A DNA stretch of 32,684 nucleotides from Fonsecaea monophora (lineage: Eukaryota; Ascomycota; Eurotiomycetes; Chaetothyriales; Herpotrichiellaceae). Of this stretch, positions 1 to 9,357 are shown piece after piece. Numbering within the stretch: the stretch's first letter is position 1; the number at the start of each line of letters is the position of its first letter. The DNA lies in the NCBI RefSeq assembly GCF_001642475.1, contig NW_019174120.1, positions 1-32,684 of the forward strand. Reading direction: 5' to 3'. The translations under genes and the position numbers were made by a program. The notes beneath the pieces are model-generated. The model searched no databases. It was not told the DNA's origin and worked only from the letters and a program-made list of their open reading frames with translations.

Positions 1-273
1 CTCCCCTTCCGTCCCTTTCCTTCCCTTCCTTTGCCTTGCCTTGACTTGTATTTGCCTGCCTGCCCTGCCCTGCAAAACACACGGAAAGTGAAGTCGGCCT
101 CAAACATACCAGGGGGAAAAATCAAAAAAATCAAAGGCTCGTCACGGTCGTGTATCTAATCCATCCTCTGATATTAAAAAAACAGCGCAAGATGATTGTT
201 GATCAACGGCCAATCAACCCAGAGTCGATCCAATCGAGATCAGAGATCAAAGAGCATAGATGAAGAGCTTCAG

Positions 274-304
<31 letters not shown>

Positions 305-379
305 CTGGAGTCAGAGTCAGAGTCCCCCGTGTGCGCCTGCCACCCCTTTTCCTCTTCGCCATACAAGTATATCATTCAC
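1..379. other. 3' flank of the zinc-finger gene; simple-sequence DNA
   Basis: This stretch lies downstream of the minus-strand zinc-finger gene and probably holds its 3' UTR and terminator. The first 75 bases are a pyrimidine-rich tract of degenerate CTTCC, CTTGC and TGCC units. Around 309-324 the unit GAGTCA/GAGTC is repeated. I see no convincing gene. An ORF beginning at 331 on the plus strand runs antisense into the zinc-finger coding sequence and is judged a shadow. Confidence 0.5.
274..304. repeat. Compound microsatellite (GT)n-(AG)n
   Basis: Perfect alternating GT from 274 to 290 passes directly into perfect AG from 291 to 304. It lies about 75 bp beyond the stop codon of the minus-strand zinc-finger gene, so on the transcript it would be a CT-then-AC repeat in the 3' UTR or just past it. 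It is likely length-polymorphic. Confidence 0.9.
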
Positions 380-1950
380 TCACTCTTGCATGGACTGGAA
401 ATGGGAGCCGTCGAGAGAGTCGCCTCGATAGCGTGATATCGGCTGAGTGGGCAGGTTCTCGTACGCTTGGGGCATGGACGAGGGATCGTAGAAGGAATCC
501 ATCCTCGAGGTGGCGGCGTAGAGAGGACTTATCATGCTGCCTGTGGTGTAGCCCTGATGTTGCTGATGCGGTTGCTGTTGATGATGATGTTGATGTTGCT
601 GCTGATGTTGCTGATGGTGCGTGGTATATGTCGTGGCGTCTGGCATCATTTGTGAGGTTGTGAATCCCGGTTGGAAACTGAGTCCGTGAAGATGAGGCTG
701 AGCTACCCCAGCCGATGTGGGAGGCTGCATATTGCCTTGTCTTATTGCGATGGGATGTTCCTGCTTGGCCTTACTCTTGCGCTTCTGGACGGCGTTCTTG
801 AACCTCTTCGTCCTTTTGGAAAGATAGTCGTCAGAGGCCGGGAAGATGTCGTCGCCCTCTTCGTCAGACGACTGTGCAGACTCCTGTTTGATGCCTTGGT
901 CAATGGGTCCTGCAAACCCCTGTTTTCCAGACCCAAAGTAAAAAACGTCCTCGCCGTGGTCCGGCGGAGTGAGACCTTCAGACGAGCTGTTAAACCCGTT
1001 GCTCTCCTCGCTCGCCTGCTTCTCACCTCGCTTGGCCTTGGTGTTGCCAACCGGTCTCTTTGCAATCTTTTCCATGTGGAATCCTCGGAGGTGTTCGGTC
1101 AGATGGTCTCGTCTGGTGAAGCCTTGGCTGCCCTTTCTCTCGCAGTTTTTCTTGGGACAGTCAATGTACTTGATGTCGTGGCGAGACTTATAGTGTCTGG
1201 TGACATCTGCCTTGCGGCTGAAGAACTTTTTGGGACTCCCGTCTTCGCCCAAACAGTCCTCATGTGGACAGAACGTCCGATTATCTGCATTAGCCCTGTG
1301 GAAATATTAGAATTGTTCAACAGAATGTCAGGGGTTGACATGGTCCAAAGTTTTACTGTGAGACCGAAACCCAGAGTCCGGCGAGCGAGCCACTTTCAGT
1401 GATATGAATGACCCAATACTTACTTGCTGCTGGGGCACACGACTCCGTCCCCTTCTTGTTTGGGCACAACCTCTTTCTTCTCCCGAATCACTGGTGATCT
1501 ACCCTGAGAAGGCATTGTGGGCCTGCCAATGTGATTGACCTGGCTGCCATCTGACAATCGATACTCGCCGCAAGACTCGACGAAAGCGTAGGGTGACCTG
1601 GGCGTTGCATCCTGACTTGCAACACTGTAGTCCGCACTGACGGTGCTTGCTCCGCTGTAGCTTCGACCCCTTGCACTAGCCGAGTTTCCGGTGATGGCAT
1701 ACGCTTCTTCAGAGTGGTATCCATGGGTTGGGGGAGCGAGTATGTAACTTGTCTGAGGCGCTATAGTGCGTGGAGTACAGTAGCTGTTGCTGTATGTTGG
1801 ACTTCCCAGCTGACATGACATGGTAGTTGGCAAACTGATTGAGAGACCGGATGAAGCCTCCGGCACACTCATCGAGAGAGCATGTTGAGTGAAATATGCA
1901 TCCGGCCCGTAATCGTCCCTCAAAAAATCTCGATGGTCGTAGCTGCCCAT
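380..1950 (-). CDS. C2H2 zinc-finger protein, probable transcription factor
   Basis: Two exons, 1950-1424 and 1295-380, encode about 480 residues. The intron (1423-1296) starts GTAAGT and ends CACAG; joining AA to G keeps the frame and completes the first finger. Finger 1 uses C185, C190, H210 and H215; finger 2 uses C222, C227, H244 and H249. Both have Cys-x4-Cys and His-x4-His spacing. The N-terminal 175 residues are rich in Ser, Tyr, Thr and Pro and look disordered, as in an activation region. After the fingers come basic stretches (KAKRGEK, KRTKRFK, KRKSKAK) that could be nuclear localisation signals, and then a His/Gln-rich run near the C-terminus. By family this would be a nuclear DNA-binding regulator; targets cannot be read from sequence. 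The start is the first ATG of the exon-1 frame. I do not recognise a named orthologue. Confidence 0.85.
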
Positions 1951-3716
1951 GATTCTTCACGCTTTTCCCAAGCACAGAGAACAATTGACTATCCAGATTT
2001 TGATCAGACGAGAAGGATTTTCAGCAACCCAACCCAGAAACAAAAAAAAAGGAATAGGCGGCTGTTAATGTGATGGACGCAAAGAGCTTGGGCTTCAACT
2101 TTCAGCCTTATGCTGGTATTCCGACCCCCAGAACCTCCGATAGCCAGGGAGGAGAGACTCGCTCAAGTATCTGCTAGCTAACGTGATTTCGGAGACAAGG
2201 CAAACTCGAGCTATGCTGCGAAGGGAGGCTGTACCGGATAGTTAACGACATTGGGACACAAGAGAGGATTCGACAGGGCTAGGAACTTGACTCGGGCCAT
2301 CCTGGGAACCGATGGCTTGCTGGAGTCATCAGGCCGATTGGGCCATCCGGAGGGAACCACTCGACAGAGGACAATGCAGGACCCTAGCGCCAAAGTGTAC
2401 TCCCGTGTGGGAGACAGAATGCGCTCGATTGCAAGCCACCTGATGCTCTTGTACAAGCCTAGCGGTCTGAAGCGATCAGGTCGCTGAATCGATGGGACTT
2501 CCAAGCAGAACGGATAAAATGGAAGCCCAGGGCTAATGTCACAAGTGGGCTTCGTCTGGCGCGGCGTCCAATCAGTCGCGGCGTGTCCGCAATGTGAGGC
2601 TAGCTTCTAGGGCTCCTCCCCTCGAGGAAAGCATTGCTCACCCGTGTGTTGGGAGAAAGACGCCCACTCGCTCATTCGCCCACTCGCTTGCTCGAGGTGG
2701 ACCCCCGATCCCTGTCGAGATTTGGACCTGCAGTTTGCTGCTATCGTCTGTGAAGCATTCACGCATCATCGGGCAGACGGGGGTCGAGGGTAACACTGCC
2801 TCGATATTTGAATTCCTCGACCCCGAACCCAGTTGGGAAAGTGAACGGCCAGATCGACGAGACGCAGCGGTGGCATGATTAAGCGAGGGGGTTTTGAAAG
2901 ACAAGGTGACCACGACATGACAAGTGCCATGGGCTCCAACCCGGGTACCCAGACTTGGGTGCAAGACCCAGGTACGAGTCCTGGTAACTCGACGCTTTTC
3001 TCTCTGGGTCCGCCCTGGCGAGGCACGGAACGGCTTTTCGGAACGTTTCAGGTTTGAGCGGTTATGGGCAGAAACGCGCACACGCACGCGGGCAGTGTTC
3101 GTACCAGATCTGCTCCGGATCACTGAAGCAACTTGAAGCATCATGGTTGCCTTTCCGCGGACCAAAGCGGCTCTGTACCTTAGTCAATAGCGTATAGGAT
3201 GTGGACTAGAGCGTGTGGGGCAAGGAGGCTGAGGTAGTATATACCAGCGTCCTATTGGTGGAAGTGGTGGGAGCATTGCGGATACTAACGCAAACAAGCT
3301 AGCGTGGATGCCTTTTTAATCACAGCCCCAGTCAAGTCGAGACGAGCCTCATTGTTTGTCTCTCGATCCATCCGGGGCAAGGCAATTCCTTGTAACACCC
3401 AAAAGTGAGGCGGTGGTAAGAGCTAGGCTGCCGTCTGCCACATGGGCAAACAATCGAAACACGAGTAGCACACATTCCCCCAGTGCGCCCTGAGCGGAGC
3501 CTCCCTCCCCCCAGTCCCAAGCGAGGCAAGGCCGAGCCCCGTGTGCTGGGTGTGGCACACAAAAAAGCATATAATGTCAAGAACAAGGGTTGGAAAGTTG
3601 CAGAATTCGAGCTTTGTTGACTCTTTGAGAGGTAATCACAAAACCTCTCCCCCAAACTGGGCAAGTTGTTATGCATGCAGCGGGCCGACGGGCAGCGCTC
3701 CGCTGATTGAACTATC
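1951..3716. other. Intergenic region between the zinc-finger and Not3/5 genes
   Basis: About 1.77 kb without a convincing gene. The left part should hold the promoter and leader of the minus-strand zinc-finger gene; the right end should hold the 3' UTR of the Not3/5 gene. Several 60-175 codon ORFs occur on both strands here, but they overlap each other, lack recognisable domains and are rich in Arg, Pro and Ser. A cluster of short inverted repeats lies at 2945-2984. No tRNA-like A/B boxes were found. Confidence 0.5.
2945..2984. repeat. Cluster of overlapping short hairpins
   Basis: ACCCA (2947-2951) can pair with TGGGT (2956-2960). The same TGGGT can instead pair with ACCCA (2966-2970). CCAGG (2968-2972) can pair with CCTGG (2980-2984), and this overlaps the second hairpin. 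The stems are only 5 bp, so chance is a serious alternative. No gene is seen immediately around it. Confidence 0.4.
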
Positions 3717-5729
3717 CTACAGATCGTCTTCAAGGAACTTGTAGACAAACTTGAAGTCCGCTTTCCGACGATTCATCCTGCAACTTGTTAGAACGGAAAG
3801 GCGGTCAGGGGATGATGGGGTTTGCTATCATGCGTACCATGTGCTTTCATAGTCGAAGAAGCGATATGTGCCTTGCTCATATTCCTCGGTGATTTGTTTG
3901 GGCTCTTCGTGACGTTGGAACCACGTTTGATACTGCTTGTGGAACCGCCAACTCTGGTTCTTGAGAGCGCGTGCGGCCAGCCACTGTTGGTAGGTATTCT
4001 GCCGATAGTAGAATATGTAAAACAGGGTGTCTGTCTCCAGCCTCTGGTTTTCGTACAAGGCCGGATCGTCAAAGATAGGGAGGACATCCTGAGGATAGTG
4101 CGCTGGTGTGTTGTACTTGAACGTTGGCCGGTAGTATTGGGGTCGATCGCTGTCGGAAGGTTCCGGACAAGTCTCTTGAGACGCCTGCAGCAGCCTGGCT
4201 AGTTGTGATGGAGGCTGAGCAGCTCGACTTTTGGTCGTCTCAAATGAGTCTAACAGATCTTGAAGCCCAGGAGGCAAATGATAGATCGACTCCACCCCGG
4301 CTGGGTCTTCGTGCACATCACCATTTGTGGCTGGTAGCTCGTCTGCTATCACAGGCTCTTGGACAGCCTCTGATTTCTCCATAGCTGGCGTCGGAGGGAC
4401 GCTGCTTGGTACGCTTGGTGCCCGGGCGCTAGTGGAGCTCAAAGTCGGAGACTTGGAATGATTGGATTGCTCTTGAGACGTTGAACCGTCCATACTGACC
4501 GTGGCAGGCGCTGGCGAGGCAGTCTTCTCCACCGGTTGTGCTGGCATTGAGGCTGGCGAGTTCGTTGCAGATGTTTTGACTGGGGCAGGCAACGGGTGTG
4601 ATGTAGGTGCGGCGTTTGCTCCAACTGGTGGAGGAAGAGGAGCAATGCCCACTCCACTTTTGTCGCTTGCAGCAGCTGCGGCCGCTGCTGAGGCATACTT
4701 CAAAGTCTCTCCTGGGGGCCGATTCGGAATGGGTGCCGGTTTCATTGTCGAGTCTTTGGGTATTGACGGTGGCGGTGGCATGGTGTTCAGAGTAGCCAGT
4801 GCTGGCAGAGGTGACTTGAGCTGCGTAGAAGGTCGTCGTGTGGCAGTGTGCGTTTCTGATTTCGTTTTCTTGAGTACAGTCGTATCCACCTCGACGTCTT
4901 CTTGTATGGACTGCGCATCCTGAGACGATATTCTGTCCAAATCGTTGTTCAGTCCAAACTGCGCCTCTTCGCTGTCCAGATTGCAATCGTCATAGATGCC
5001 TTCGTAGGCTTCCGGATCAAAATCCGGGTCTCGCACTTCCCTTACCACCTCTTCAATGTCGGATTTGATAGATGCCACTAGGTCATTTTCGACGTTGCCG
5101 TTCTGTAGCGATCGTAGGAGAAGCTGTAGCCGTGATTCATGCCATTTGTAGGTCTCGGTCATGGTTTCGATCTCCGCAAGTCGATCAGCCTTGGAGTTGT
5201 CCTTCTGCTTCTTTTTGAGAGCGGCTTGTAGGGTGCCAGCTTCGGGTTCCAACTCCTCAGTCAGGATTCTGTTGATCTCATCCAGTTGATCGGACAGGAA
5301 GTCGCAGAGTTCTTCTCGTTCCTTCTCCTTAGGATCTTGCTTGATATTCTGCGATAACCCTTCCTTTGAGAATGCCTTTGTTTTCATCTCCTTCTCCACC
5401 GCTTTGAATATTTCCATACACTATATCTGCGTCAGTTCACGCCCCAAGAGCGTCTGTTCCACGGAAAGCCTCACTTTTTCTATCCGCTTGCGCTGTTCCA
5501 GCAGTGCAGACTTGTCCTTGATCTCATTGCCCGCAGCCCACGTCTTTATCTGGTCGCGGGATCTCTGTAGTTTCTTGATCTCCTTCTTGAGATTGTCCTC
5601 GAGTTTGTCCTTTTGCGCGGCATTTTGCGAGGAGTAGATCTTCTCATAGATGGCCTCGAACGCTTGGATGCCTTCGTCGACCTTCTTGAAGGTTTTGTCG
5701 ATTTCTTGTTGTGTTTTCCGCGACGCCAT
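3717..5729 (-). CDS. CCR4-NOT complex subunit Not3/Not5
   Basis: Three exons: 5729-5475, 5420-3838 and 3777-3717, giving about 632 residues. Intron 1 (GTGAGG...ATATAG) and intron 2 (GTACGC...TTGCAG, with a CTAAC branch-like motif) both preserve the family alignment. Residues 1-about 230 form the N-terminal Not3/5 coiled-coil domain, with the family hallmarks KKEIKKLQR, RDQIKTW, NEIKDK and KTKAFSKEGL. The middle is a Pro/Ala/Ser-rich linker. Residues about 527-632 are the C-terminal NOT box (FYYRQNTYQQWLA..., ending KFVYKFLEDDL). The last 20 codons sit on a 61-nt terminal exon, so an unspliced reading would wrongly stop after STW. Known role: scaffold of the cytoplasmic mRNA deadenylase complex, binding Not1/Not2 and, in yeast Not5, sensing slow ribosomes. 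Yeast has two paralogues; most other fungi have one. It is divergent from the deacylase gene, 534 bp apart. Confidence 0.95.
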
Positions 5730-6263
5730 GGTTCCGGGACATCAATAGAGGTATGGGGAGATGCGGCGAGGATACGAGAACCGGAGGAGGGAGATATTAG
5801 GTGCACCGATGGCGCATAGATATGTGTTGTAGTTAGGCCTGGGTGCGGTAGTGGCAGCCGCGCGCTGCGTCTATTGCGGCATGCCAGGTTGGGACGGGAG
5901 GTTCTTGATCACGTGATGAGCTGTTTTAGGCGAACTGTGGTCTTGGCATGAAACCAGTTCGACCGCCAGTTCCTCAGCCATTTTGCTCTCCCATCCTTCA
6001 TTGTCATCGCACACGCCTATTGTGCTGAAGACGCCATTTCCTGGCTGAGAAACGACATACACGGACCGCAAGCGACCTCCCAACTTGCACACTTCCTACC
6101 AGCTGCCAAGACCATGGACTGACGAGGTTGATGGCACATGGTATCTCAAGACCGCAGGAGAATTCTTAAAGAAACTTATCGACCGGCCATTTGCTCATCT
6201 GTGCTGCCTTCTAGTGAATTCTGAGGCTACCCTTGTGAATGAAAATCACCCCAAGTCGGCGAG
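5730..6263. promoter_or_regulatory. Divergent promoter region, Not3/5 and D-aminoacyl-tRNA deacylase
   Basis: 534 bp separate the two start codons. The perfect palindrome ATCACGTGAT lies at 5908-5917, about 180 bp upstream of the Not3/5 ATG. CACGTG cores are typical bHLH (Cbf1-type) sites in fungi, so a shared element is plausible, but the factor is inferred. No other gene is seen. Confidence 0.45.
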
Positions 6264-6847
6264 ATGAAAGCAATACTCCAGCGAGTCCTATCTAGCACCG
6301 TCACGGTCAATGGTCAAACCGTTTCAGCTATCGGCAAAGGAGTTCTTGTTCTCGCTGCAATTGGACCCGATGACACAAAGAAGGATGCCGAAACCATGGC
6401 TTCCAAAATCGTAAAGATGAGATTGTGGCCAGACGAGTCTGGTCTCAACTGGAAGAAGAGCGTTCAGGACATCGAGGGGGAGATCTTGTGCGTGTCTCAA
6501 TTCACACTGATGGCCAACACAAGAAAGGGCACGAAGCCTGATTTCCACGGAGCGGCGAAGCCAGAAGTTGCAAAGGAGCTATACGACTATTTTGTGAGTC
6601 GCGTTCGTGAACACCACGGCTTGGACAGAGTCAAAGATGGTGTCTTCCAAGCCATGATGCAAGTCAGTCTTGTCAATGACGGTCCAGTAAGACTAATTTC
6701 CCTGCATGTGGTCAAAAGTGAGCATGTCAATACTGAAGAATCTAGGTCACCATCGAGATCGATACGAGTCCTCCGAAGAAGGATTCCTCGAGCAGCTCCA
6801 AAAACGGTACTGGAGCGTCGACGCCAGTACAGCAGGAGACTACTTGA
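6264..6847 (+). CDS. DTD1: D-aminoacyl-tRNA deacylase
   Basis: Two exons, 6264-6686 and 6746-6847, encode 174 residues. The intron begins GTAAGA and ends ATCTAG. Splicing joins NDGP to VTIEID, which is the conserved end of the family. The active-site motifs are intact: SQFTL at residues 78-82 region and NDGPVT at 139-144 (the Gly-cisPro motif). The enzyme hydrolyses D-amino acids (and Gly on tRNA-Ala) from mischarged tRNAs, acting as a cytosolic homodimer; this is established for the family. Compared with the usual length of about 150 residues, the protein has an extra Ser/Thr-rich tail. The start ATG aligns with the canonical MKAxxQRV N-terminus. It is divergent from Not3/5. Confidence 0.95.
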
Positions 6848-7497
6848 GATATGCCAATGGTCTCGATGTCCGATCCGAACTTGTCAGCTACCTCAGCACC
6901 TAAAGAGTCCCTTCAGCCATCTCGTGCCCCTTTTTGCTGCATGAAACACGACCCGGAAGTCACGTGCTCTCGCGCAACAAGGAGAAGCCCGCCTTCTGGC
7001 GATAAAACCAACGACACATACTTTGCATGATTCGACAGCCATCGGGCAGGGTATTCTGCGTATCTCATACGTAACTTGAAGCCTGTCCAGACACGCGGGG
7101 GAGACCAACGTCCGTTCGTCCAGCATAGCTGCCTTTCCTGGTTTAACCGACAAGACGGGTTGAAGCCATTATTGGACCTGGGCGCTCCTTATCAAGGTCC
7201 ACATAAGCTGTAACGTTATTTCAGCCCACCCAGCAGCCATTTCAACCAAGCTGATGACGAGGTCAAACGCAGGGCGACGGACAAGTGCCTATCACTGTGT
7301 GAGGGGTAAGTCCTTTGCTGATCAGTCATGCCCCGCAAAGCAGTAAACAACTCTGGGAATATGAGGACAAAACTTCCAACGAGCACCTGCGAATCTTTCA
7401 GCCAGGCTCAAGCACAGCTCACACATCTATCTATTGAAACGACGAGTTATCCAAGGCGCCACCATTCATCCTCGACCGACTCTTGTTCTTAACCAGT
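6848..7497. promoter_or_regulatory. Intergenic/promoter region upstream of formamidase
   Basis: This 650-bp stretch holds the deacylase 3' UTR and the formamidase promoter. CACGTG is at 6961-6966. Three sites fit the HGATAR consensus of fungal GATA nitrogen regulators: CGATAA at 7000-7005 (plus), TGATAA read on the minus strand at 7189-7194, and AGATAG on the minus strand at 7427-7432. No other gene is seen. Use of these sites by an AreA-type factor is an inference. Confidence 0.4.
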
Positions 7498-8964
7498 ATG
7501 CCTGGCCCAATCCGGACTGCATTGAAGGTTGATCTTGACAAGCCTGCGAAAGACCAACCGTATCTCCATGTGAGCACTGAACCAGCAGGAGAGAGGACCA
7601 TCGACTGACACGCTATCCAGAACAGATGGCATCCTGATGGTAAGGTAGCGTCTTGACTGATGTCTCCGTCGCTAAATGCAGCTCTCAGTACCATTTTGTG
7701 GAACCATCAAGAACGGCGAGACCGTTAAGATCGAGTGTTTGGACTGGACCGGCGGACAGATCAAGAACACAGATGATGCTGATGATGTCGTGAACGTCGA
7801 CCTGACTCAGGTCCACTACCTTTCCGGACCCTTTGAGATCGAGACCGCCGAGCCTGGAGACGTTCTCCTTGTGGAAATTCAAGACGTGCAGCCCTTCCAG
7901 GATCACCCATGGGGTTTCACCGGGGTGTTCCACAAGGACAATGGTGGCGGCTTTTTGGATGAGATCTATCCAGAAGCGTAAGGAGTTTCTCTGGCTTCAG
8001 CATGGGCTGGGTTGTCTAACAGTTACTATACGATAGTGCCAAGGCCATCTGGGACTTTGAAGGCATCTTCTGTTCCTCACGGCATATTCCCGGCGTCCGC
8101 TTTGCGGGACTTATCCATCCAGGCATCCTGGGCTGCGCACCATCCCATGAGATCCTCGCCGAGTGGAATAAGCGTGAAGCCGAGCTCATCTCGACAACGT
8201 CCCTCAAGCGCGTCGTGGCACAACCTCCTGAACCAAGGAGCGTGCATGCGGGAACGGCCGACGAAGAGACGAAAGCTCGAGTTGGCAAAGAGGGCGCCAG
8301 GACGATCCCCGGGCGTCCTGAACATGGCGGGAATTGTGATATCAAGAATCTTTCGCGGGGAAGTAAAGTGTATTTACCCGTGCATGTCAAGGGAGCCAAA
8401 TTCTCCGTGGGAGACTTGCACTTCTCCCGTATGTTTCTTTCCCTGTACTCTGAAAAGATGACTATGTCGCTAATCACATATCCCCGGGAACCCAGAGGGC
8501 GACGGTGAAATTTCGTTTTGCGGCGCCATTGAGATTGCCGGCATCATCACCATCAAGTTCGATGTGATCAAAGACGGCCAGCGCAAACTCGGCATGGTCG
8601 GCGGGAAATCCCCCATCTACATTCCTGGCCCTGTCCAGCCACAGTTTGGGCCCGGCCGAATGATCTACTTTGAGGGTTTCAGTGTCGACGAACACGGCAA
8701 ACAGCACTACATGGATGCGACGGTGGCGTATCGCCAGTCCTGTCTGCGGGTTATCGAGTACCTCCGGCGATATGGGTACAGCGACTATCAGATCTATCTG
8801 ATGCTCAGCTGCATCCCGATCGAAGGCCACGTGCAGGGATTGTGGACATTCCCAACGCGTGCACGACGATCGGGCTGCCCATGGATGTCTTCAACTTCGA
8901 TATCTCGCCCGGTGCGGAACCCGTCAAGATGGACCTGGGCAAGTGCGCCATGGCCACCAAGTGA
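7498..8964 (+). CDS. Formamidase (acetamidase/formamidase family), apparent 1-nt frameshift
   Basis: Five exons: 7498-7569, 7621-7639 (a 19-nt microexon), 7689-7977, 8037-8428 and 8496-8964. All introns are GT-AG and keep phase. The product matches the FmdA/AmdA formamidase family throughout: NRWHPD, GETVKIECLDWTGGQI, LSGPFEIETAEPGDVLLVEI, GFTGVFHKDNGGGF, GVRFAGLIHPGILG, GAIEIAGIITIKFDV. It cleaves formamide to formate and ammonia and is cytosolic. The reading frame breaks at about 8837-8838. Before this point the frame gives the conserved GHVQG; after it, the expected IVDIPNACTTIGLPMD continues one frame over and runs to TGA at 8962-8964. The unshifted frame instead reads on to about 9322 with nonsense sequence. 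With one base restored, length would be about 413, normal for the family. Whether this is a sequencing error or a real null allele cannot be told here. Confidence 0.9.
8837..8838 (+). other. Apparent single-base deletion in formamidase
   Basis: Codons CAC GTG CAG are followed by GG-ATT-GTG where the family has Gly-Ile-Val-Asp. One base is missing after the two Gs. The sequence downstream remains family-like and open to the natural stop, which points to a recent or artefactual event. Confidence 0.8.
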
Positions 8965-9357
8965 GAAAGAGTGGCTGCCATCACCAGGTCTTTGGATCGG
9001 CTCGTCAACTCGAGGTCGAGACCGGAGAAGGCAAGCATCAAAAGTGAGGACAGTGTGCATGATATTTCTTCCCCCGTCAAAGGATGAAAGCTCCAGTTTT
9101 CTTTGCCCAGCCCTAATACCATGTCCAAAGTTTGAAACCCCAGGAATTGGGCTTCTTTTACGAATGTTGGGAAATATGGACGACAAGCTCTATCGATTAC
9201 ATCGATTACGGGAGATAACAGAATGCAATCAAGAGCCAATTATTAGCTGTTATCCCCTTTCCGATCCATTCCATTCCATATCGATCCTGCCGTTCCACAA
9301 TTTGCTTCTAGATCGCATGTAGTACTAGTCCATATGTAGATGAAATGTAAGACAATG
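8965..9357. other. Convergent 3' region between formamidase and the minus-strand gene
   Basis: 393 bp between two stop codons that face each other. It should hold both 3' UTRs. A 9-bp unit, ATCGATTAC, is repeated in direct tandem at 9192-9209. No gene is seen. Confidence 0.5.

Noticed and set aside
671..1402. 243-codon plus-strand ORF
   Set aside because: It lies antisense to the zinc-finger coding exons and has no domain; the minus strand has clear Cys2His2 fingers and a valid intron.
2638..3165. 175-codon minus-strand ORF
   Set aside because: Arg/Ser/Thr-rich, no recognisable motif, overlaps other open frames on both strands.
3332..3748. 138-codon minus-strand ORF
   Set aside because: Overlaps the last exon of Not3/5 in another frame and shows no domain.
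6706..6903. 65-codon plus-strand ORF at the end of the deacylase gene
   Set aside because: The spliced deacylase exon uses the other frame (VTIEID...), which matches the family; this frame is a shadow.
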